From CAYLNH01 sp964384625 (GTDB lineage: Bacteria; Verrucomicrobiota; Lentisphaeria; JABSQK01): a DNA stretch of 43,467 nt. Positions 37,049 through 43,467 of this stretch are shown here, in pieces. Position numbers and translations under genes: made by a program. The DNA lies in NCBI GenBank assembly GCA_964384625.1, contig CAYLNH010000025.1, forward strand, positions 1 to 43,467. Direction: 5' to 3'. The notes under the pieces were generated by a model. That model worked only from the letters and a program-made list of their open reading frames with translations, was not told where the DNA came from and did no database searches. Every line of letters begins with the position of its first letter. Position 1 is the first letter of the stretch.

Positions 37049-40000
37049 ATGAAAGTATGGTTTGCAGCGATGATTGTGTGCGGAGTAGTTCTCGCGCTTT
37101 CCGGTCGCGCCCAGGATGTCGCCCTGGCCGCCGGCGAGAAACTGGGGCCGGAGTGGTTTGCCAAGAGCGGTCTGGACCCGACGTTTGAGAACGGGAAGAA
37201 CCCGATCTATGCGGATGCCCGCAGTGGCGCCGCCTCGATGGTTGTGGAATGGCCGGCCGGTTCCGGGAAGCATGCGGTGAAACTGTCGGAGACAACCGGC
37301 GGCGGCAAGCCCAACGCGGGCTCCGTGCTCAAACTGCAGGTGCGCGGGAACAGCGGGGTGGTCAAACGGATAAACGAGATTCTGGCACTGCCGCTGGGAT
37401 CGCCTGCTGTGCCGTTTGTGCTGAGTCTCCGGGCGAAACGGCTGAAGCGCGGCAGCAGGTGCATCGCTCTCGATATCCGGGGGGAATACCATGGTCGCGA
37501 ACGACCGCACCGGTTCTTCATGACCGGCGAAACCGGCATCCGTTCCGCCGCCGCGTACAACGTGGACCAGGGCTTTGCTCTGTACTCCAATCACAACTTC
37601 CCGGCCCTGCGGTTCCTGGTGAAACCGACCGGCGGCAAGAAGAAGATCCATGGGTTCGACATCCGGATCCACATCCGCGTCGACCACCACAGCACGCCGG
37701 AGGAACTGCTGATGGATGATCTGAGACTACACGAGATCATCCCGGCGCCCAAGCTGCAGAAGCCCAGAGGCACGATGCAGTTCGTTGGCAACGCACCATC
37801 CGTGCCGATGCTCAACGCCGCCCGCAAACTGGGATGGGAGGTCCTGCCAACCACTTGGGATCCGCAACCGGGATCGCGGGTCTACGTGATCAACCGGCGG
37901 ATCGATAGCGAGACATTGGCCAAACGTACGGTTCAGGTCCTTGACGAGGGCGCCTCCGTCCTTGTGTCGCTCGGCCGTTTTGAGAGAGTTCCGGCCACGC
38001 TGTCGAAACGTTTGCCGGTGAATCCCTGGCCGAACAAGAACCGGCGGCTCAAACGCTACAGCACGGCCATTGTCGCCACGCCCGGCAGCGCCTTTGCCAA
38101 GCTGATGAAACCGCAGGACCTGGTCGTTGCGTATCGGGCAGACATGCATCTGCCGTACGCCCCGATCGAGCATGGTGAGCATCGCTACAACTGGGTGAAC
38201 TATCACAAGGACCTCCTGAACACCGACTGGCAGATCCACCTGCAAACAGCGGTTGACGGGCAGTTGCCGATGCTCGTGTCCGGTCGCTCCGGCAAAGGCA
38301 AGGTCCTGTGTTTCGCCGCTCACCTGTTCCACCCGTTTCTGCTGAGGTCGAAGGACTACCCGGCATTCGCCGCGGCCTTGCTGAAGCTGGCAGAGCCGCC
38401 AGCGACGCCGGCAATGCCGGGGGGCGACCTGAAGTTCTCGCTGCAGGTCGCGCGGCACCAGCCCGACGGACTGAAGGTAGGCGTGCGGAACAACGGTGCG
38501 GCGGCAGCCGGCGTCGTGTTGACCTACAAGTTGAGCAACTGGTCGCGCGAATTGATGAACGCCGCCACCAAGAAGGTAACTGTGCCGGCAGGACAGACGT
38601 TGATGGTCGATCTCGATGAGCGGTCCGTGCAGACTGGTGATCCCGCGCTGCTGACGTCCGGCGATCGCAACGTGCCGTTTCGGCGGCTGCATATCGGCAT
38701 CGCGTTGCCGGATCGCTCCAAGCTGTTGGCCGAGAAGCGTTGTGTGGTTGCGACCGAGAAGCAGGTGGCCCTGACGATTGAAGAGGACGCAAGCACGTAC
38801 GCATCGATGAAGGGCTGGGTGCACGGCCGCTTGACTGAAGACGGCGTCCTTGGTCGACGCTATGTCTATCGCCCGGGCGATCAGCCGGTCATTCATGTAA
38901 AGGTCCGAAACGGGTTGATGAACATTGCACCCTTGGCGCAGGCCGCCGACCTGCAGTGGAAAGAGAACCCCTCGGTCAACGGACTCAATGATCTGTCCTA
39001 CTCGCGCGAGTCCATCCGTGGCCGTCTCCCGTTGCAGGGCGGCTGGGGCGGCAAGCCGGCGGCGCAGCAGAAGCTGCAGCTGACGTGGGATGCACCCGTG
39101 ACACCCGCGCTGCATCGGTTGGCCGGCTACGGCGCGTACCGCCACTGGTTGCGCTCAAATCCGAAACAGTTTTCCGTGACCGTCGGCGAGACCAAGCTGG
39201 CCGAAGAGAAAGAGGCAGCGTTCACAACGCGGCACGGTACGGTCCACGCCTACCACGACTCTGCGTTCGCAGCCACACGGCCAACGAAGCAACTGCAGAT
39301 GCTGATCACCGGCTTGAACGATAAGGCGAACTACGAACCGCGGCATGTCACGCCGTCGAACTGTTCGATTCTCGAGTGGGAAGTTTACGGTTGGCCGCAT
39401 GCAGAACCCCCTGGTGCCGTGACCGGGAAGCTGAAAGTTGTCGCGAACGACCTGTTAGAGAAGACGGCAAAGGTCGTGTTGGAGAAACAGCTGACCATCG
39501 CCGGACTTGAGCAGCAGCTGGAGACAATCACCTTGCCGACGCGCCAGAGCTTCGGGCCGGTGCGCTACGACATCAGCTTTGTGGTCGACGGCACAACGGT
39601 CGCATCGAAGGTTTTCGATGCGCTGTTCGTGCCGGCGGAAGGGACGAAGCTGATTAACAAGAAGCTGACGCGCGACTGGCAGAAAGGCCAGCTCTGCTCC
39701 CCCGGATGGGTGCACGTTGAGGGCTTTGGTACCGGCACCCACAACATGACCCGGGGGTGGGGTGGGCCGGATGATAAGATCTGGGCGCTGGTCCACAACC
39801 AGATGGAGCAGGGCAGTGGCGGCGACGCCTCCACCCGCATGTTCACCACGGCAAACCGGTTCTGTCACTATACCAATCCCTGGCGTGATCTGCCGAACGG
39901 CCGGTATAACTGGGACTGGGTGATCGAGCGAATCATCGACAAGATGCTGAACGGCAAATGGAAACGAAAGGGCAAGCGCCTGCACATCGTCGGTTCTGAT

Positions 40001-41494
40001 CGTTGGAACGGCATCCCGGTTCATCGCAGCTGGGGCTGGGGGGAGTTTATCGGTTTCGACGAGTACCTGAAGAAGAAGAACGGTAAAGGGCTGCAGGGAC
40101 GCACGCGCAAACAGATTGCTAACGAGATCAAGGCGAACTACGGCGAGGACTGGCAGAAGTGGCACATGCACAAGTACGCCGACAAGATCATTGAAAGCGT
40201 GAAGAAATTCGAAGAGAACGGCCTGCAGCTCACCTTCGAGACGCATGGCAGTTTCCCGTTTGCCGGCGGCGAGTTGGGCCGCAAGCTGGCGCAGACACAC
40301 ATCGGCGTTGGCACTGATCTCTTTTGGGAACTCCGTAACCAGGACCTGTATTGGAGCCTTGGGACGCGCTTCGGCATTGTCGCGGTCAATCCCGATCTGC
40401 GCAGCGGCGCCTACAACCAGTGGGGCTGGATCAACTCCGACCTGAACCGCTACTGGTTTGCGAACAGTGGCTCTGTCGAACCGGCCCGTCGCCAGTGGTA
40501 CAGCACCTACTACGTCGGTCGGGTAAATCTTGCGGGGCAGTTCAAGCCCTATCACGTCTACGGCTTCAGCAGTCAGGGCGGGCACAGCACGCAGTTCACG
40601 AAGGACGACATCCAGAAGTACACCCGCACCGTCAACCTGATGACGCAGGTGCGGCCGGAACGGCCGACCGGTGTCGGGATCGTCGTCTCCTGGGCCATCC
40701 AGGAACGGCGCATGGGCAAGAAGCTTGGCAAACAGGGCTTCGGCCTCTATACCGAAAGCGGTTGGGAACAGGTCGACAGCACCATGGGCCATGCCTATCA
40801 CAAGCTGGTGAAACAGGGCGTGCCGATCTCGTTCGTGACATCGACGCACGCCTTGAAACAGTGGCACGGCAACACACCGTTGATTGTGGTCGACGGTTTT
40901 AACCTCGAACCGTGGGAGTTTGATGACCTAGAACGGTTGCACAACAAGGGCACGCCGATATTCGCCATCGGCAGGCCGGACGACACCGACCACAAGCGGG
41001 CGTATGCATTCTATGGCGTCCGCGAAGCCGCCGGCCGCCTGTTTGCCGCGGACGCGACGACCACGACGATCAATGCCAACGGCAAGCCGCTGCTGTTCAT
41101 CCGTCGGCCACTGGGCAAGCCGCCGATCCTCTACTGCCCGCTGCCGCCAAGCCGCATTCCGGGTTACGAAGTGCGCCGTTTGGCAGACCTCTATCTAGAG
41201 GCGCTCGGCAAGCCGCTGCAGGTTCCACAGGGCCTGGTGCCGACGACCTTCATCAGCAACAACCGACTGTTCCTCGCCCTGGGCGACCAGGGCGACCGCA
41301 GCCGACAAGTGACGATTCGCATCAAGCCGGAGTTGCTCAAGTCCGACTTGAAAGGCAAGGCAATCCGCGTGATCGATCTCGATCGCAGCACAGAAGTGGA
41401 AGCAAAGAAAGACGGCGACGACGTGGTGTTCACCATTCCGGTTCTCGCCAGTGACGGCCGCATGGTCATGTTCGAGGAAGGAGGTGTCCGGTGA
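37049..41494 (+). CDS. Very large secreted protein, glycoside-hydrolase-like with amidotransferase-like modules
   Basis: 1481 aa. The ATG at 37049 has GAAGGA about seven bases upstream and starts a signal peptide (KVWFAAMIVCGVVLALSGRA). Residues about 30-235 look like a sugar-binding beta domain ending in LLMDDLRLHEIIPAPK. Residues about 247-450 resemble a class I glutamine-amidotransferase-like fold (DEGASVLVSLGRFERVP, VSGRSGKGKVLCFAAHLFHP). Ig-like domains follow. Residues about 870-1200 look like a TIM-barrel glycosidase core (GRYNWDWVIERIIDKML, GLQLTFETHGSFPFAGGE, WGWINSDLNRYWFANSG), and about 1204-1370 a second amidotransferase-like module as in family 42 beta-galactosidases (VGIVVSWAIQERR, PLIVVDGFNLEPWEF). 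A small beta domain ends the protein. I cannot place it in a known family; the catalytic residues are unclear. It probably acts on an extracellular glycan under control of the divergent regulator. Its stop overlaps the next gene by four bases. Confidence 0.7.
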   Translation: MKVWFAAMIVCGVVLALSGRAQDVALAAGEKLGPEWFAKSGLDPTFENGKNPIYADARSGAASMVVEWPAGSGKHAVKLSETTGGGKPNAGSVLKLQVRGNSGVVKRINEILALPLGSPAVPFVLSLRAKRLKRGSRCIALDIRGEYHGRERPHRFFMTGETGIRSAAAYNVDQGFALYSNHNFPALRFLVKPTGGKKKIHGFDIRIHIRVDHHSTPEELLMDDLRLHEIIPAPKLQKPRGTMQFVGNAPSVPMLNAARKLGWEVLPTTWDPQPGSRVYVINRRIDSETLAKRTVQVLDEGASVLVSLGRFERVPATLSKRLPVNPWPNKNRRLKRYSTAIVATPGSAFAKLMKPQDLVVAYRADMHLPYAPIEHGEHRYNWVNYHKDLLNTDWQIHLQTAVDGQLPMLVSGRSGKGKVLCFAAHLFHPFLLRSKDYPAFAAALLKLAEPPATPAMPGGDLKFSLQVARHQPDGLKVGVRNNGAAAAGVVLTYKLSNWSRELMNAATKKVTVPAGQTLMVDLDERSVQTGDPALLTSGDRNVPFRRLHIGIALPDRSKLLAEKRCVVATEKQVALTIEEDASTYASMKGWVHGRLTEDGVLGRRYVYRPGDQPVIHVKVRNGLMNIAPLAQAADLQWKENPSVNGLNDLSYSRESIRGRLPLQGGWGGKPAAQQKLQLTWDAPVTPALHRLAGYGAYRHWLRSNPKQFSVTVGETKLAEEKEAAFTTRHGTVHAYHDSAFAATRPTKQLQMLITGLNDKANYEPRHVTPSNCSILEWEVYGWPHAEPPGAVTGKLKVVANDLLEKTAKVVLEKQLTIAGLEQQLETITLPTRQSFGPVRYDISFVVDGTTVASKVFDALFVPAEGTKLINKKLTRDWQKGQLCSPGWVHVEGFGTGTHNMTRGWGGPDDKIWALVHNQMEQGSGGDASTRMFTTANRFCHYTNPWRDLPNGRYNWDWVIERIIDKMLNGKWKRKGKRLHIVGSDRWNGIPVHRSWGWGEFIGFDEYLKKKNGKGLQGRTRKQIANEIKANYGEDWQKWHMHKYADKIIESVKKFEENGLQLTFETHGSFPFAGGELGRKLAQTHIGVGTDLFWELRNQDLYWSLGTRFGIVAVNPDLRSGAYNQWGWINSDLNRYWFANSGSVEPARRQWYSTYYVGRVNLAGQFKPYHVYGFSSQGGHSTQFTKDDIQKYTRTVNLMTQVRPERPTGVGIVVSWAIQERRMGKKLGKQGFGLYTESGWEQVDSTMGHAYHKLVKQGVPISFVTSTHALKQWHGNTPLIVVDGFNLEPWEFDDLERLHNKGTPIFAIGRPDDTDHKRAYAFYGVREAAGRLFAADATTTTINANGKPLLFIRRPLGKPPILYCPLPPSRIPGYEVRRLADLYLEALGKPLQVPQGLVPTTFISNNRLFLALGDQGDRSRQVTIRIKPELLKSDLKGKAIRVIDLDRSTEVEAKKDGDDVVFTIPVLASDGRMVMFEEGGVR

Positions 41495-43044
41495 TCGGTA
41501 ATCGGTATTCGGCGATCGGTAATCAGGGTTCGGAGAATCCGTTCCGAGAATGTAGGAGCGGCTTCCATGCCGCGATCCGTAGCGAAGCGTTCCGTTCCGA
41601 TCGTAGCGCGGGAATCTGTCCCGCGGCTTCCTGCCGCGCACTCCGAAGCGAAGCGTTCCGGGAATGTGGGAGGCGTCCTGCGAAGCAGGATGGAGCGAAG
41701 CTCCACCTCAGTGCGGCGAACCGCCCCGCAGGGACTCCTAACTGTACCATGAGCATCCCTGCTCATGCCCGCTCCCTATGTGCTCCTAACTGTACCATGA
41801 GCATCCGTGCTCATGTCCGCCGGGCAGGGCTTCCTAGTTGTACCATGAGCATCCCTGCTCATGTCCGCCGGGCATGTGCTCCTAACTGTACCATGAGCAT
41901 CCCTGCTCATGTCCGGAGCACAAGCAGGGATGCTTGTGATACAACCGGAAAGCGCAAACCAGTCCGCTGGCTGTTGACGGTAGTCCTCCTGCTATCTCTA
42001 ATCTCCATCGCTTCCGCCCGGGAACAGAAGGACCGGAACATCTTCATCTGCATTTCCAAGGACGCCTCGCCGGCGATCAAAGCGGCGGCACAGGACCTCC
42101 TGGCGAATGCGAAGAACGTGCCGGCACTACGCGGTCTGCAAACCACGCAGGAAGCGGGTCCTGCCGTGCTGAAGACCAGTGAGGACCTCCTGCACAAGAA
42201 GAAGTTCAAGACGGCGGCATTCAATCATCTGGTGGTGATCGGCCTGAAGTCGAAGGACCCCCTGATGGAGAAATGCTGGGACCTCTACCTGTCCATGGAC
42301 GAAGCAAAGCAGCAGGTCTACACCCAGGGCTTCGGCCATCTCAAGGGGGAGTTGGGCTACATCGAGTCCGACCGCAACCCCTTCCTGCACAGCGGCTGGA
42401 TCAAGAAGGCCAGTTTCACCACGAGCCTGTTCAAGTTGTCCGGCACCACCGAGAGGGGCGTGCTCGCCGCCGTGGCCGAATTCAAGAAAGGGATGCTCAA
42501 CGGCATCGTACCGGTCGGCAAACTGACGCGGCCGAAGACGACGATCCTGGATCTCGACCCGAGTGTCGCGCCCTGTTTACTGCAACTGCCGCAATCAGTG
42601 CCGGTGGCCGAGAACAAGCAGGCGCCGTACGTCGGTTGGCACCAGTTGCCGGCAAACGAGTACCGCACCTACATCGACCAGGCCGGCTTCGAGCCGGTGC
42701 ATGTCTGGCGCATCAAGTACCTGGTCCCCGGCGCGTTCAAAGGGCAGGGCGCTTTGCCGTGGCTGGCCGGTTTCCACCGCATGGCCTTTGGGAACGCGGT
42801 CAATGTCGTCCAGTTCAAGGACGCGGCAGCAGCGGCGAAGACCGCAGCGGCAATTGCCAGGCATCGCGGCTGGGCCAAGGACAAGAAAGTCGGTGCCATC
42901 CAGCTCTGGAGCGCGAACCAGCCGACAGACGAAGCGATCAAGGAATCCCCCGGGAAGATCTACGTCGCATCGCACCGGAACTACGTCATCATGTCCAGCC
43001 TGGGATGGACAGCGACCGAAGCAGTGGTGAGGGAGTTGAAGTGA
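41491..43044 (+). CDS. Secreted hypothetical protein with repeat-derived N-terminal extension
   Basis: 517 aa from the GTG at 41491, which has a perfect AAGGAGGT five bases upstream and overlaps the previous stop (GTGA), so coupling is expected. The first 153 residues, however, are encoded by repeat DNA: hairpin-rich sequence (residues about 20-80) and four 16-residue copies of the type CTMSIPAHVRRACAPN (about 85-148). Only then comes a signal peptide (KRKPVRWLLTVVLLLSLISI near 154-176) and a mature domain of about 340 residues (NIFICISKDASPAIKAAAQD, HLVVIGLKSKDPLMEKCWD, YLVPGAFKGQGALPWLAGFH) that I do not recognise. The frame stays open throughout. An ATG at 41893 (383 aa) is the best alternative start but has no ribosome binding site. 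The mature part has GC-rich coding character like its neighbours. Confidence 0.65.
   Translation: MIGNRYSAIGNQGSENPFRECRSGFHAAIRSEAFRSDRSAGICPAASCRALRSEAFRECGRRPAKQDGAKLHLSAANRPAGTPNCTMSIPAHARSLCAPNCTMSIRAHVRRAGLPSCTMSIPAHVRRACAPNCTMSIPAHVRSTSRDACDTTGKRKPVRWLLTVVLLLSLISIASAREQKDRNIFICISKDASPAIKAAAQDLLANAKNVPALRGLQTTQEAGPAVLKTSEDLLHKKKFKTAAFNHLVVIGLKSKDPLMEKCWDLYLSMDEAKQQVYTQGFGHLKGELGYIESDRNPFLHSGWIKKASFTTSLFKLSGTTERGVLAAVAEFKKGMLNGIVPVGKLTRPKTTILDLDPSVAPCLLQLPQSVPVAENKQAPYVGWHQLPANEYRTYIDQAGFEPVHVWRIKYLVPGAFKGQGALPWLAGFHRMAFGNAVNVVQFKDAAAAAKTAAAIARHRGWAKDKKVGAIQLWSANQPTDEAIKESPGKIYVASHRNYVIMSSLGWTATEAVVRELK
41547..41735 (+). repeat. Mosaic of short hairpins, several with GAA loops
   Basis: Consecutive stem-loops are visible: gcggc-ttccat-gccgc, gcggga-atctg-tcccgc, gcggc-ttcct-gccgc, tcctgc-gaa-gcagga, ggagc-gaa-gctcc and gcgg-cgaa-ccgc. 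The first, preceded by gtaggagcggc, resembles the REP sequences of pseudomonads. The block lies in frame within the downstream gene. Confidence 0.75.
41736..41927 (+). repeat. 48-bp tandem repeat, four copies, period of 16 codons
   Basis: The ATG in tgtaccatgagcat recurs at 41749, 41797, 41845 and 41893, exactly 48 bp apart. Each copy has the stem catgagca/tgctcatg around tccc or tccg. Because the period is a multiple of three, the translated product is a 16-residue repeat. Confidence 0.93.
41915..41945 (+). repeat. Single copy related to the 37-bp repeat at 8752
   Basis: ggagcacaagcagggatgct and the following tgtgat match the units at 8752-8825, including the acaagca/tgcttgt stem. It joins directly to the end of the 48-bp array, whose own stem has the same gcatccctgc core in reverse orientation. 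Confidence 0.8.
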
Positions 43045-43467
43045 CGTTACGGGTCACACTGAGCGAAGCGACAGGGTGCAACTGCTGGTTCGGCCAGATG
43101 GGCTCGGCGTAAGTTTTTCAGCCAGGGACGGCGGCCAGGCGCCGGTCCGGCAAGGTGCCGTCGAACAAGCGATGCAAGCCTCGTGCCCCCCCTTGGCGGG
43201 ATAGATTTCGTGCTTGCCCCGCTTTGCGGGCGCAACGCCGCCGGTCGGATGCTTGGACCCGCTCTCCGAGTTGCCCGTTTTCGGGCTCGGGGGGCGTTGG
43301 CGAAATGGGTATGTGCTGCAGCACACAACCCTTCCACCGCCTGCCGCGAGCCTCGAAGCCTGGGCAATCCGTTGCGGAAACACTTCCGCCGAGACCATCT
43401 AGTTCTCGTAATATTATTAATCCGGCACGCAAATAGGCGACATTCTCGCGGTGTGTGCTATATTAGT
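43045..43467. other. Intergenic end of the window
   Basis: No gene is supported. It holds the repeat copy B (43278-43402) and, before it, repeat-like sequence with cttgccccgctttgcggg. The last bases are AT-rich (ctatattag), possibly the -10 region of a gene beyond the window. Confidence 0.4.
43278..43402 (-). repeat. Dispersed ~125-bp repeat, copy B (inverted partner of 2892-3016)
   Basis: The reverse complement matches copy A at about 87 percent by hand count. The hairpin gcggaa/ttccgc, the palindrome gtgctgcagcac and the ends (ctagat and gagcccgaaa) are all conserved. Orientation is opposite to copy A. Confidence 0.8.

Overview
This is a high-GC, single-contig-like bacterial window with one 100-base run of N. 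The gene content suggests an anaerobic heterotroph of the PVC group, with Lentisphaerota or Kiritimatiellota as the best guess. The reasons are two orphan prepilin-like proteins with an FTLIELLVV start and a C-terminal DGH motif, a GntR/LacI hybrid regulator, many carbohydrate-active and secreted proteins, pyruvate:ferredoxin oxidoreductase with ferredoxin, a superoxide reductase of the desulfoferrodoxin type, and intergenic regions packed with hairpin-forming repeats. The taxonomic call is inference. No rRNA is present; there is one tRNA (Gly, anticodon TCC).

Layout. 1-2895: a dikinase-type PEP/pyruvate-binding enzyme with the domain order of rifampicin phosphotransferase. 2892-5730: a dispersed repeat, then two arrays of one 47-bp tandem repeat on either side of an unknown gene and a XerC/D recombinase. 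5746-8483: tldD-tldE. 8484-12247: a short repeat pair, a pseudopilin, tRNA-Gly and a secreted multidomain protein. 12711-17630: a redox operon (pyruvate:ferredoxin oxidoreductase, a dihydroorotate-dehydrogenase-like flavoprotein, ferredoxin) ending in a strong terminator. 17950-21833: a uroporphyrinogen-decarboxylase-like protein, an OFA-family transporter with an unusual insert, and desulfoferrodoxin. 22787-28962: a secreted unknown, a GH4 alpha-galactosidase-like enzyme and a divergent GH2 beta-galactosidase. 28971-30741: a REP-type repeat array, a RAYT transposase and a decayed ankyrin-repeat gene. 30749-32023: a soluble GAF-histidine kinase. 32114-43044: a polysaccharide-type locus, with a regulator-pseudopilin-heparinase-like operon facing two large secreted-protein genes across a 107-bp promoter region. 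43045-43467: repeat DNA, including an inverted partner of the repeat at 2892.

How it fits together. The enzymes point to a cell that breaks down plant- or algal-type glycans outside or in the envelope (GH2, GH4, heparinase-like lyase, large secreted proteins), ferments the sugars through pyruvate:ferredoxin oxidoreductase, and detoxifies superoxide by reduction. The regulator at 35775-36941 is placed to control the locus around it.

The most unusual content is the repeat DNA. At least five hairpin-forming repeat families are visible (units of 45, 47, 48 and 37 bp and a ~125-bp dispersed element). One has its probable transposase next to it in a REPtron arrangement. Another, with a period of exactly 16 codons, lies in frame inside the N-terminal part of a gene, between a start codon with a perfect ribosome binding site and the signal peptide.
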